64,000 nucleotides of DNA from Pseudomonas sp. PDM04 (GTDB lineage: Bacteria; Pseudomonadota; Gammaproteobacteria; Pseudomonadales; Pseudomonadaceae): positions 620,001 through 684,000 of the forward strand of contig NZ_JACVAI010000004.1 of the NCBI RefSeq assembly GCF_014851765.1, read 5' to 3'. A model generated the notes under the pieces. It did not search any database, was not told the origin of the DNA, and saw nothing but the letters and a program-made list of their open reading frames with translations. Made by a program: the position numbers and the translations under genes. Below are positions 35,578 through 44,294 of the stretch, piece after piece. Positions within the stretch are counted from its first letter, which is position 1. Each line of letters opens with the position of its first letter.

Positions 35578-36438
35578 ATGTCGACAGAAAAGAACAGCTT
35601 TCTTCAGTTGCTCGAGCAGGAGTTCTCCAACCTGACCCCGACGGGCAAACGTATTGCCAGTTACCTACTGGGTAATCCGGACCAGCTTCCGTTCGAGTCG
35701 GCCGACAGTATCGCGCAGCAGGCATCCACCACCGGGATTTCCGTGGGGCGCTTTTTCCGGTCGCTGGGCTATCAAAACATCGATGAGGTCAAACAGAGTC
35801 TGCGCGGCGAAGCGCCGGCGTCCTGGCTGATCACGGACCGTATCGGCGCCTTTCGCACCGAGAGCACTCGCGAAGACGCCCTCGACCGCTCCATGACTCG
35901 CGAGATCGAAGCCATCCGGCACGTTTATGCCCTGGCACGCAGCAGTGTCTTCGACGATATCGTGCAGCGCATCTACGAAGCCGATGCGGTGTTCATTCTC
36001 GGTATTCAGTCGACCCGCGGGATTCTCACCGCATTTCATAGCCACCTTGAATACATCCGGCCCAAGGTCTACTACGTCGACGGCCTGTCCGGCATCTACG
36101 CCGAAACCCTGAACTCGGGCTTTGCCAATCCCTATGCCATCATTTCGGATTTCCGCGCCTATTCCAGTGTGACCCGGACGTTTTGCGACGCCGCCATCGA
36201 TAACAACCTGCCCCTGGCCCTGATCACTGACCTGCAGTGCCCATGGGCCCGTGACTACTCGCTGGACCTGCTGCAACTCAAGACCGATGTCGGACAGTTC
36301 TGGGACTCCCCTGCCCCGCTGGCCTGCCTGTTGAACCTGATGGTGTCGGCGGTCGCCGAGAAGTATGGCGACCGTCTCGATGAACGCCTGACCAAAAATC
36401 GTCAACTGCAAAAGGCCTTCGGCCAGTTCGAAGGCTAG
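35578..36438 (+). CDS. MurR/RpiR-family transcriptional regulator
   Basis: A 286-residue regulator with an N-terminal RpiR helix-turn-helix (about 1-80; SNLTPTGKRIASYLLGN, SIAQQASTTGISVGRFFRSLGY) and a C-terminal SIS sugar-phosphate-type domain (about 120-260; AVFILGIQSTRGILTAFHSHL). It leads a same-strand cluster encoding a D-Ala-D-Ala dipeptidase and a dipeptide importer, so it probably controls them. MurR, a relative, senses a muramic acid derivative, which would fit a peptidoglycan-turnover theme, but the ligand here is unknown. The start ATG is at 35578, without a strong ribosome binding site. Confidence 0.88.
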   Translation: MSTEKNSFLQLLEQEFSNLTPTGKRIASYLLGNPDQLPFESADSIAQQASTTGISVGRFFRSLGYQNIDEVKQSLRGEAPASWLITDRIGAFRTESTREDALDRSMTREIEAIRHVYALARSSVFDDIVQRIYEADAVFILGIQSTRGILTAFHSHLEYIRPKVYYVDGLSGIYAETLNSGFANPYAIISDFRAYSSVTRTFCDAAIDNNLPLALITDLQCPWARDYSLDLLQLKTDVGQFWDSPAPLACLLNLMVSAVAEKYGDRLDERLTKNRQLQKAFGQFEG

Positions 36439-36459
36439 CAATCCAACTGGAGTTTTTGC

Positions 36460-37020
36460 GTGAACAACAGCCCCCTTGTAGAGATTGATGCCGAGCGTTA
36501 TCAGGTGCAAATCGATCTGATCTACGCCAGTGCCGACAATCTGGCTGGAAAGGTGATTTACCCGAGTGCCCGTTGCCTGCTGCATCGCCAGGCGGCCGAT
36601 TGCCTGGGCAAGGCCAGTGAGCTGGCGCGGCTGGCCGGCTACACGCTGCGTATCTATGACGCCTACCGCCCGCCCTTCGCCCAGTTCCTGTTGTGGGAGG
36701 CATTGCCTGACGGTAATTACGTGCGCGATCCCCATTTGGGTTCCCACCATAGCCGTGGCGTGGCCGTGGACCTGACCCTGGTGGATGGGGACGGACAGCC
36801 GCTGGACATGGGCACCGCCTTCGACGCCATGGAAGAGAAGTCCCATCAGTTCTACCCCGACCTGCCCGTCAATGTGCAGCGCAATCGTCTGCTGTTGCTG
36901 GGAATCATGCTCGCTTCCGGGTTCCGCGCAATTCCCACCGAGTGGTGGCATTACGAGCTTCCGGAAGCCGATGACTACCCCTTGCTGGAAGACGACCAGA
37001 CCACCTTTTCGAACAACTGA
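36460..37020 (+). CDS. ddpX: D-alanyl-D-alanine dipeptidase (VanX/DdpX family)
   Basis: A 186-residue zinc dipeptidase that hydrolyses D-Ala-D-Ala to D-alanine. The metal and catalytic residues are visible in SHHSRGVAVDLTL (His and Asp ligands, about 90-102) and TEWWHYEL (Glu base and His ligand, about 161-168), with the family segment IYDAYRPP. The start is a GTG at 36460, 21 bp after the regulator. Its neighbours resemble the E. coli ddpXABCDF operon for use of D-Ala-D-Ala as a nutrient. A role in vancomycin resistance is not implied, since no VanA/VanH genes are present. Confidence 0.92.
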   Translation: MNNSPLVEIDAERYQVQIDLIYASADNLAGKVIYPSARCLLHRQAADCLGKASELARLAGYTLRIYDAYRPPFAQFLLWEALPDGNYVRDPHLGSHHSRGVAVDLTLVDGDGQPLDMGTAFDAMEEKSHQFYPDLPVNVQRNRLLLLGIMLASGFRAIPTEWWHYELPEADDYPLLEDDQTTFSNN

Positions 37021-37194
37021 AACCGCAACACACCCCGAGAAACCACAGAGTTTCGGGAAAACGCAGCACAGCCCACGTTCAGTCGGCTGATAACAACAAC
37101 GTCAGCGTTACCTGCTTCACCTGCAACTGCCCGGTTATAGCTTTTATAAAAAACCTGACCTACTTCCATACATCGAATGATCAAGGAAACCGGC

Positions 37195-38775
37195 ATGACC
37201 CTAATCAACACCGTGACCAGCAAAACCTTTCCACGCGCCACCCGGCTCGCGCTTGGCTTACTGTGCAGCGCAATGAGCCTGGGCGCCTGGCAAGCCGCCT
37301 CTGCGGCAACAGCCCAGGACACTCTGGTCATCGGCAAGCCCGCCGACCCGCAAACACTCGATCCGGCGGTCACCTTCGATAACAACGACTGGACCATCAC
37401 CTACCCGTCCTACCAGCGACTGGTGAGCTACAAGACCGACGGTGACAAGAGCAGCACTGAAGTGACAGGCGACCTGGCGGAAAGCTGGACCGTGTCGCCG
37501 GACAACCTGGTCTGGGAATTCAAGATCAAGCCCGGCAACAAGTTCGACGACGGCACCGCCGTGGATGCCGCCGCCGTGAAGTTTTCCTTCGATCGTCTGA
37601 TGACCATGAAGCAGGGGCCATCCGGTGCGTTCCCGGAGGACATGGTGGTGGCGGTGATCGACCCGCAGACCATCCGTTTCACCCTGAAAACGCCGTTCGC
37701 CCCTTTCCTGTTCACCCTGGCCCATAACGGCGCCTCGATCGTTAACCCGCTGGTGGCCAACAAGGGCGCTGAAACCAACGCCTGGCTGTCCAGCCACACT
37801 GCAGGCTCCGGCCCATTCCGCCTGACCAACTGGCAAAAGGGCCAGTCCATCACCATGGAGCCGAACCCTCATTTCGCCGGTCCCAAGCCTGCGTTCAAGA
37901 CCGTGATCCTCAAGACCATTGCGGAGCCATCGGTGCGTCGCCTGCAACTGGAACGCGGGGACCTCGACATCATCGAGGACATGCCCGAAGACCAATTGGG
38001 CGCACTGGCCAGCAAGCCCGGTGTCGCGGTCAGGGATTTCCCCTCACTGCGCGTCACGTACCTGTACCTGAACAACAAGAAGGGGCCTCTGACCGACGTC
38101 AATGCCCGCCGCGCGATCACCGAGGCGGTGGACTACAACGGCATCGTCAAGGGCATTCTCAAGGACAAGGCCAAGCTGCTGAACGGGCCGATCCCGGATG
38201 GCATGTGGGCCTACGACAGTTCGCTGCCGGTGATGAAGCAGGACCTGGCCGCCGCGAAGGCCAGCCTGGCCAAGGCTCCCCAGAAGATCACCAACCTGAA
38301 CTACATGTACTCGGACAAGGACGCCAACTGGGAACCGATCGGCCTGACCCTGCAGGCGGCCCTGGCTCCCCTGGGCATCAACCTCAAGCTGGAGAAGACC
38401 GCCAACGCCACCCTGCGTGAACGCGTCGGCCAGGCCGACTACGACATCGCCGTGGGCACCTGGAGCCCGGACTTCGCTGACCCGTACATGTTCATGAACT
38501 TCTGGTTCGACTCAAAGATGCAGGGCCTGCAGGGCAACCGCTCGTTCTACAGCAACCCGGAAGTCGACAAGCTGATTCGTGAAGCGGCCGCTGTCAGCGA
38601 CACCGCCAAACGCGTCGAGCTGTACCAGACCGCGCAGAAAAAGGTGCTCGACGACAGCGTCTATGCCTACCTCTATCAGAAGAGCTACACCCTGCCGATG
38701 CGTGATTCGGTCAAGGGCTACGTGTTCAACCCCATGCTCGAACAAGTGTTCAACCTGGGAAGCATGAGCAAGTAA
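37195..38775 (+). CDS. ABC transporter periplasmic peptide-binding protein (DdpA/DppA type)
   Basis: A 526-residue family 5 solute-binding protein. A signal peptide (about 1-40; LALGLLCSAMSLGAWQAASA) precedes a full-length peptide/nickel-type domain (DTLVIGKPADPQTLDPA, YQRLVSYKTDG, ADPYMFMNFWFDSK). I chose the ATG at 37195, which has AAGGAAA 8-12 bp upstream, over the ATG at 37177. The 174-bp gap before it is AT-rich at 37138-37160 and may hold a promoter. With ddpX adjacent, D-Ala-D-Ala or related muropeptide-derived dipeptides are plausible substrates. Confidence 0.92.
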   Translation: MTLINTVTSKTFPRATRLALGLLCSAMSLGAWQAASAATAQDTLVIGKPADPQTLDPAVTFDNNDWTITYPSYQRLVSYKTDGDKSSTEVTGDLAESWTVSPDNLVWEFKIKPGNKFDDGTAVDAAAVKFSFDRLMTMKQGPSGAFPEDMVVAVIDPQTIRFTLKTPFAPFLFTLAHNGASIVNPLVANKGAETNAWLSSHTAGSGPFRLTNWQKGQSITMEPNPHFAGPKPAFKTVILKTIAEPSVRRLQLERGDLDIIEDMPEDQLGALASKPGVAVRDFPSLRVTYLYLNNKKGPLTDVNARRAITEAVDYNGIVKGILKDKAKLLNGPIPDGMWAYDSSLPVMKQDLAAAKASLAKAPQKITNLNYMYSDKDANWEPIGLTLQAALAPLGINLKLEKTANATLRERVGQADYDIAVGTWSPDFADPYMFMNFWFDSKMQGLQGNRSFYSNPEVDKLIREAAAVSDTAKRVELYQTAQKKVLDDSVYAYLYQKSYTLPMRDSVKGYVFNPMLEQVFNLGSMSK

Positions 38776-38849
38776 ACAGGCTTCCTCGCGCCAGCCCCGG
38801 TGGCTGGCGCGGCTTCTGATTTTCGTCGCGCGTGTAACTGAGGTGCCAG

Positions 38850-39866
38850 ATGGCCTTCCTGACAATGTTGCGCAAGCGCCTGCTCGGCTTGATCCTGGTC
38901 GTGTTCGGTGTTTCGCTGATTACCTTTTCGATTTCCCACCTGATCCCGGGCGACCCTGCGCGATTGATCGCCGGCGACCGTGCCAGCGATGCCCTCGTGG
39001 CAGGCATCCGTCATCAACTGGGATTGGACCTGCCGCTGTATCAGCAATACGGTCGTTACCTGATGGACCTGCTGCACGGGGACTTGGGGACCTCGATCCG
39101 AACCAACCGCCCCGTTCTGGAAGACTTGCAGGCGTTCTTCCCGGCGACCCTGGAACTGGCGCTGGTGGCCCTGGCGCTGGCGATTCTGGTGGGTGTGCCG
39201 CTGGGCGTGTTGTCTGCGGTCTACCACAACCGACTGATCGATCAGATCGCCCGGACCCTGGCGGTCACTGGTATTTCCACGCCGGCCTTCTGGCTCGGCC
39301 TGGGTGCAATCGTGTTGTTCTACGGCCATCTGGGCTGGTTGCCCGGCGGTGGCCGGTTGTCCGAAGGGCTCTCGCCGCCCCCGACGATCAGCGGTTTTTA
39401 CCTGATCGATTCGCTGTTGGCAGGGGATGTGCGACTGTTTCTCGATGCAGCCGAACACCTGATCCTTCCAGCCGCAACGCTGGGCTTCGTGACCCTGGGG
39501 GTGGTCGCCCGACAGATCCGCTCGGCCATGCTGGATCAACTGGGTGAAGACTACATCCGCACCGCGCGCGCCTATGGGCTGTCCCGGTGGACCGTGATAC
39601 TGCGTCATGCACTGCCCAACGCACTCATCCCATCGGTCACCGTCCTCGGGCTGACCCTGGGGGACTTATTGTATGGCGCGGTACTGACCGAAACCGTATT
39701 TGCCTGGCCCGGCATGGGCGCCTATGTGGTCAAGTCGATCCAATCGCTGGATTTCCCGGCGGTGATGGGCTTCGCCATTCTGGTGTCGTTCATCTATGTG
39801 CTGTTGAACATGGCCATCGACCTTTTGTACCGCGTGATCGACCCACGCATTGGCGAGGTGAATTGA
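38850..39866 (+). CDS. ABC transporter permease (DppB/DdpB type)
   Basis: A 338-residue inner-membrane permease with about six membrane helices. The first is near 10-30 (LLGLILVVFGVSLITFSISHL) and the DppB-type periplasmic loop follows (PGDPARLIAGD). The EAA-type loop contacting the ATPases is RTARAYGLSRWTVILRHALPNA (split here by reading as two parts). GAGGTG precedes the ATG. It works as a heterodimer with the next gene. Confidence 0.92.
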   Translation: MAFLTMLRKRLLGLILVVFGVSLITFSISHLIPGDPARLIAGDRASDALVAGIRHQLGLDLPLYQQYGRYLMDLLHGDLGTSIRTNRPVLEDLQAFFPATLELALVALALAILVGVPLGVLSAVYHNRLIDQIARTLAVTGISTPAFWLGLGAIVLFYGHLGWLPGGGRLSEGLSPPPTISGFYLIDSLLAGDVRLFLDAAEHLILPAATLGFVTLGVVARQIRSAMLDQLGEDYIRTARAYGLSRWTVILRHALPNALIPSVTVLGLTLGDLLYGAVLTETVFAWPGMGAYVVKSIQSLDFPAVMGFAILVSFIYVLLNMAIDLLYRVIDPRIGEVN

Positions 39867-39867
39867 A

Positions 39868-40749
39868 ATGTCCGTGACTCTGACGGCAGCGCGTCGCCCG
39901 CGCAGGGCTGAAAAACTGGCCTACCTGGCGTACCAGATCCGCCGCAGCCCGCTGACCATGGCGGGCCTGTTGATCACTTCCATCGTATTGCTGTGCATGA
40001 TTTTCGCACCCTGGCTGGCCAGCCATGACCCGAATGCCCTGAACCTCGGCGAGCGCCTGGCCCCACCGTCCGCCGACCATTGGTTTGGCACTGACGAAGT
40101 GGGCCGCGACCTGTTCAGCCGGGTGCTGTTCGGCAGCCAGCAATCGGTGGGCGTCGGCCTGTTCGTGGCGTTTGCCTCCTGTTTTATCGGCGGCTTGCTG
40201 GGGTGCTTTTCGGGGGTGATCGGCGGGCGCTTCGATGCATTCGTCATGCGTCTGATGGACATCATGCTGTCGGTGCCGTCGCTGGTCCTGATCATGGCAT
40301 TGGCGGCTGCACTGGGCGCGAGCCTGTTCAACGCCATGCTGGCGATTACCCTGGTGCGAATTCCATCCTACGTGCGACTGGCCCGGGGCCAGGCCTTGAG
40401 CATTCGACAGATGGGATACGTCAAGGCGGCCCAGACGTTCGGCGCCGGACGCTGGCATGTGGTGCACTGGCACGTGGCGCGCAACGCCATGCCGCCGTTG
40501 CTGGTGCAATTGAGCCTGGATATCGGCAGCGCGATCCTCATGGCCTCGGCCCTGGGATTCATTGGCCTGGGTGCCCAGCAACCCACCGCCGAATGGGGCG
40601 CGATGGTCGCCACCGGGCGCAACTATATCCTCGACAACTGGTGGTACTCGACCTTTCCCGGCCTGGCGATTCTGATTACCGCCACCGGATTCAACCTGCT
40701 GGGCGATGGTGTCCGCGACCTGCTCGACCCACGGCAACAGGGGAAATGA
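39868..40749 (+). CDS. ABC transporter permease (DppC/DdpC type)
   Basis: A 293-residue partner permease. It has the OppC-like N-terminal helix (LTMAGLLITSIVLLCMIFAPWLA) and the motif HWFGTDEVGRDLFSRVLFG typical of DppC. An EAA loop (KAAQTFGAGRWHVVHWHVARN) also follows. It starts one base after the previous stop. Confidence 0.92.
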   Translation: MSVTLTAARRPRRAEKLAYLAYQIRRSPLTMAGLLITSIVLLCMIFAPWLASHDPNALNLGERLAPPSADHWFGTDEVGRDLFSRVLFGSQQSVGVGLFVAFASCFIGGLLGCFSGVIGGRFDAFVMRLMDIMLSVPSLVLIMALAAALGASLFNAMLAITLVRIPSYVRLARGQALSIRQMGYVKAAQTFGAGRWHVVHWHVARNAMPPLLVQLSLDIGSAILMASALGFIGLGAQQPTAEWGAMVATGRNYILDNWWYSTFPGLAILITATGFNLLGDGVRDLLDPRQQGK

Positions 40750-40751
40750 TC

Positions 40752-41735
40752 ATGCAGACTTCGAGTCCAGTACTGGCCATCGACAACCTGAGCCTGGAGT
40801 TCCCGGCTTACAAGAACAACGTGAAGGCCCTGAACGGCGTGACGCTGCACGTCAATCCCGGCGAAATCGTCGGCGTGGTGGGCGAGTCCGGCTCGGGCAA
40901 GTCGGTCACGGCCATGCTCAGCATGCGCCTGCTGCCCGAGCGCAGCTATCGCATCACGGCGGGCAGCCTCAGCATGCTCGGCCGCGACATGCTCACCACC
41001 CCTGAAAAGGACCTGCTGCAGATTCGCGGGCGCGATGCGGCGATGATCTTCCAGGAGCCGATGACGGCCCTGAACCCGACCCGGCGCATCGGTCGGCAAA
41101 TGCTCGATGTGATCATCCATCACCAGAAGATCAGTGCGGAACAGGCGCGGATCAAGGCGATTGCCCTGCTACGCGACATGCACATCGCCAGCCCCGAGCA
41201 CGTGTTGGAGAGCTACCCTTTCGAACTCTCCGGAGGCATGCGCCAACGGGTGATGATTGCGCTGGCGTTCTCCTGCGAACCCCAACTGCTGATCGCCGAC
41301 GAGCCGACCACCGCCCTCGACGTGACCGTGCAACGCCAGGTGCTGTTGCTGTTGCGGGAAAAGGCCCGGCAACGCGGCACGGCCATTTTGCTCATCACCC
41401 ATGACATGGCGCTGGTGTCGCAATTCTGTGACCGGGTGTATGTCATGTACACCGGTGCGGTGGTCGAGGAAGGTCGCACCGTCGACGTGATGAACAATCC
41501 GCAGCACCCCTATACGCGCGGGCTGCTCAGTGGTCTCCCGGAAATGGTGGAGCCAGGCCAGCCGCTGCTGACCATTCCCGGGCAAGTTCCCAACCTCGCC
41601 TCCCTACCCGAGGGCTGCACGTTTCAGGAGCGTTGCTCATATGCCATGCCCGTCTGTGCCAGGCGCCCGACCCTCAATGCCATCAACGACCAACGTAAAA
41701 GCGCTTGCTGGTTGCCCGTCAAGGAGCTTTCGTGA
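40752..41735 (+). CDS. ABC transporter ATP-binding protein (DppD/DdpD type)
   Basis: A 327-residue ATPase. Walker A GESGSGKS (about 44-51), signature LSGGMRQRV, Walker B LLIADEPTTALD and the C-terminal oligopeptide-type domain with paired Cys (GCTFQERCSYAMPVC) are all present; in this family such cysteines can hold an iron-sulfur cluster. I chose the ATG at 40752, with AGGGGA seven bases upstream. An ATG at 40746 overlaps the permease stop and is also possible. Confidence 0.93.
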   Translation: MQTSSPVLAIDNLSLEFPAYKNNVKALNGVTLHVNPGEIVGVVGESGSGKSVTAMLSMRLLPERSYRITAGSLSMLGRDMLTTPEKDLLQIRGRDAAMIFQEPMTALNPTRRIGRQMLDVIIHHQKISAEQARIKAIALLRDMHIASPEHVLESYPFELSGGMRQRVMIALAFSCEPQLLIADEPTTALDVTVQRQVLLLLREKARQRGTAILLITHDMALVSQFCDRVYVMYTGAVVEEGRTVDVMNNPQHPYTRGLLSGLPEMVEPGQPLLTIPGQVPNLASLPEGCTFQERCSYAMPVCARRPTLNAINDQRKSACWLPVKELS

Positions 41736-42706
41736 TGAACAGTGCCGTCCTTCAACGTACTACCCCAACGGCCCCGCCGATCCTTCAACTCAACGATGTT
41801 CGCGTGCGTTTTCCCGTCAGTAACGACTGGCTGGGTCGACCGCGAGGTTATGCCCACGCCCTCAATGGCATTGATCTGCAGGTACGGGCGGGCGAAACCC
41901 TGGGGATCGTGGGTGAGTCCGGCTGTGGAAAAAGCACCTTGGCGCAGCTGTTGATGGGCTTGATTGCACCCAGCAGCGGCGCTTTGAACTGGGCCAGTCG
42001 CCGCGATGACGAGGGTCGCAGCAACGTGCAGATCGTGTTCCAGGACCCTCAGTCTTCGCTCGATCCACGCCTGCCGATCTGGCGCATCATCACCGAGCCG
42101 CTGTACGCCCGGGGGCTTGTCGATCGTACGCAGATGCGCGAACTGGCTGCCCGGGTCGCGTCCCAGGTCGGCATTCGTCCGGAATACCTGGACCGCTTTC
42201 CCCACCAGTTTTCCGGCGGCCAGCGTCAACGGATTGCCATTGCCCGGGCCCTTTCCTCCGACCCGGACATTATCGTCCTCGACGAACCCACCTCGGCGCT
42301 GGACATCTCGGTGCAGGCGCAGATCCTCAACCTGCTTGCAGAGCTGCAACGTGCCCGCAACCTGACCTACATCCTGATCTCGCACAACGTTTCCGTCGTG
42401 CGTCATATGGCCGACCGGGTGGCGGTGATGTACCTGGGGCAGATCGTTGAGCTTGGCCACGCGGCTCAGGTGCTCGATCACCCGCGCCATCCCTATACCC
42501 GCCTGTTACTCGAAGCGGTGCCGCGACTGGGCGTCGCGTTGCATGCAGAACAGGTGGCGGCGCCCACCGAATTGCCGGGTAACCGAAATCTGCCCAAGGG
42601 CTGCTTCTTTCGAGAGCGCTGCAGTCTGTGCACGGTCGGTTGTGAAAATCCCCAGGCACTGCTGGGAGACGAAACACAGCGGGCGCGGTGTCATGTACTA
42701 GGTTGA
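41735..42706 (+). CDS. ABC transporter ATP-binding protein (DppF/DdpF type)
   Basis: A 323-residue second ATPase. It has Walker A GESGCGKSTL, signature FSGGQRQRIAIARAL, Walker B IIVLDEPTSALD, and a C-terminal Cys-containing motif (CFFRERCSLCTVGC). The ATG at 41735 overlaps the previous stop (TGATG) and AAGGAG lies at 41721-41726. It closes the importer operon, with a terminator following. Confidence 0.93.
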   Translation: MNSAVLQRTTPTAPPILQLNDVRVRFPVSNDWLGRPRGYAHALNGIDLQVRAGETLGIVGESGCGKSTLAQLLMGLIAPSSGALNWASRRDDEGRSNVQIVFQDPQSSLDPRLPIWRIITEPLYARGLVDRTQMRELAARVASQVGIRPEYLDRFPHQFSGGQRQRIAIARALSSDPDIIVLDEPTSALDISVQAQILNLLAELQRARNLTYILISHNVSVVRHMADRVAVMYLGQIVELGHAAQVLDHPRHPYTRLLLEAVPRLGVALHAEQVAAPTELPGNRNLPKGCFFRERCSLCTVGCENPQALLGDETQRARCHVLG

Positions 42707-42731
42707 TGGCTGCGGCGAGTATTTGCGCATA

Positions 42732-42793
42732 AAAAAACCGGCTCGATGAGCCGGTTTTTTGAACTCCGGAAAAACCTATGCACATTTTTCCGG
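42732..42793 (+). terminator. Terminator hairpin(s) after the dipeptide importer operon
   Basis: A perfect 13-bp stem AAAAAACCGGCTC / GAGCCGGTTTTTT with a 3-base loop (42732-42760) is followed by a second hairpin with 9-bp arms CCGGAAAAA / TTTTTCCGG (42766-42793). The remaining gap to plsC (to 42889) is AT-rich and contains a TTATCCACA nonamer at 42876-42884, but no gene. Confidence 0.92.
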
Positions 42794-42889
42794 GTTTTAT
42801 GAGTTTAAGAAATATATAATTAAATCAAATACTTAAAATGAAAATGCAGCAGGTGTCAGCAAAACGGCACACAGGTTATCCACAGATGT

Positions 42890-43669
42890 TCACACGGCCA
42901 TCTGGTCGCTGGCTGCCGGGGCTTGTGGGGCGGGAGGAAGCGATCCCATTTCCCGTTGCATCTGCTCGTTCCAGGCCTGTACGCGATCATTGAGCTCGGC
43001 AATGGCACGTGGCCCGCTTCCCTCGGCATGCATGGGCTTGCCGATGATCACGGTAATGACCCCTTGCTTCTTCGCCCAGCCGGTCTTTGGCCAGAACTTG
43101 CCGGCGTTGTGGGCGATGGGCAGCACCGGCAGTGCCGCGTTGACCGCCAGTGCGGTGCCGCCACGGGAGAACTTGCCGATGGTGCCGTAGGGAACGCGGG
43201 TTCCTTCAGGGAAGATCAGCACCCAGACGCCATCCTTGAGCAGTTCATCGCCTCGTTTCGCCACCTGCTTGAGCGCCGCCTTCGGGTTGTCCCGGTCGAT
43301 GGCGATCGGTCGCAACATGGCCATGGCCCAGCCGAAAAAGGGTACATACAGCAGCGAGCGCTTGAGCACCTGGCTCAACGGCTCGAAGTACGCCGAGATA
43401 AAGAAGGTTTCCCAGGTGCTCTGATGATTCGACTGGATCACGCAGGGCTGGTTCGGCACGTTCTCGGCGCCTTTGACTTCGTAACGGATGCCCAGGAACA
43501 CCTTGCTCAACCACAGGGCGCATCGACACCAGTACACGTTGATAAAACGATAGCGCGCCTTGAATGGCAGGAACGGCGCGATAAAAAAGCTCAGGCTGCA
43601 CCAGAGCAAGGAGCTGGTGCCCAGCAGCAGGTAAAAGAGGAAGATTCTGATGGCCTGCAGTATCGACAT
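42890..43669 (-). CDS. plsC: 1-acyl-sn-glycerol-3-phosphate acyltransferase (PlsC family)
   Basis: A 259-residue inner-membrane acyltransferase that makes phosphatidic acid. An N-terminal membrane helix (IFLFYLLLGTSSLLWCSLSFF) is followed by the acyltransferase motifs. Motif I reads NHQSTWE, with Glu in place of the usual Asp of NHxxxxD; motif III reads FPEGTR. The C-terminal tail is Pro/Ala-rich. It is transcribed toward gyrB, after gmhB. Pseudomonads carry several paralogues, so the in vivo substrate is uncertain. Confidence 0.92.
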   Translation of the reverse strand: MSILQAIRIFLFYLLLGTSSLLWCSLSFFIAPFLPFKARYRFINVYWCRCALWLSKVFLGIRYEVKGAENVPNQPCVIQSNHQSTWETFFISAYFEPLSQVLKRSLLYVPFFGWAMAMLRPIAIDRDNPKAALKQVAKRGDELLKDGVWVLIFPEGTRVPYGTIGKFSRGGTALAVNAALPVLPIAHNAGKFWPKTGWAKKQGVITVIIGKPMHAEGSGPRAIAELNDRVQAWNEQMQREMGSLPPAPQAPAASDQMAV

Positions 43670-43750
43670 GGCGACGTTTACCGTGCGGGCTTTGCCCGTC
43701 TATATAAAGCGCACTCCCGATCAATCCCTGGTCAGGAACTCGAAAGCACT

Positions 43751-44284
43751 CTAATTGTGGATAAGTTGCGCGGCAACCGCCGCAAGATCGTCAAAAATCA
43801 GGGTGCCCACCGGCAGCGCCTTGGCTGACGTCTTCTCGCCCTTTCCGGTCTTCACCAGAACTGGCTGAGAATCGACGGCTTTGGCGGCCTCCAGGTCACC
43901 GAGACTGTCGCCGACGAACCATAGATTCGCCAGCGGCACGTCGTAATGTGCGGCGATGGTTTTCAACATCCCCGGTTTCGGCTTGCGGCATTCGCAGCCT
44001 TCGTCCGGCCCGTGCGGGCAATAGACGATCAGCCCGACCTCGCCGCCCTGCTCCGCCACCAGCCCGCGCAAGCGCTCGTGCATGGCGTCGAGGGTGGCGA
44101 GGTCGTAATAGCCGCGAGCGATGCCCGACTGGTTGGTAGCGACCGCTACCGTCCAGCCGGCCTTGCTCAACTGCGCGATGGCTTCGATCGAGCCGGGCAG
44201 AGGGATCCACTCTGCCACCGACTTGATGTAAGCGTCGGAGTCGTAGTTGATCACCCCGTCCCGATCGAGAATCAGCAGCTTCAA
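43751..44284 (-). CDS. gmhB: D-glycero-beta-D-manno-heptose-1,7-bisphosphate 7-phosphatase
   Basis: A 177-residue HAD phosphatase for ADP-heptose synthesis used in LPS inner core. The nucleophile motif LILDRDGVIN is at the N-terminus, and SGIARGYYD and the zinc-binding insert CPHGPDEGCECRKPKPGM follow. No ATG is suitable. I chose the TTG at 44284, which has GAGGGG seven bases upstream; a TTG at 44290 would add two residues. The open frame upstream overlaps glyS and is not coding. Confidence 0.93.
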   Translation of the reverse strand: MKLLILDRDGVINYDSDAYIKSVAEWIPLPGSIEAIAQLSKAGWTVAVATNQSGIARGYYDLATLDAMHERLRGLVAEQGGEVGLIVYCPHGPDEGCECRKPKPGMLKTIAAHYDVPLANLWFVGDSLGDLEAAKAVDSQPVLVKTGKGEKTSAKALPVGTLIFDDLAAVAAQLIHN

Positions 44285-44294
44285 CGGCAACCCC

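Noticed and set aside
32996..35725. 909-codon minus-strand open frame opposite gyrB
   Set aside because: It covers gyrB exactly in antisense, and codon bias of gyrB removes stops on that strand. No domain is visible.
36460..37020. Vancomycin-resistance role for the VanX-like dipeptidase
   Set aside because: No vanH or vanA-type ligase genes are nearby; the importer neighbours point to nutrient use.
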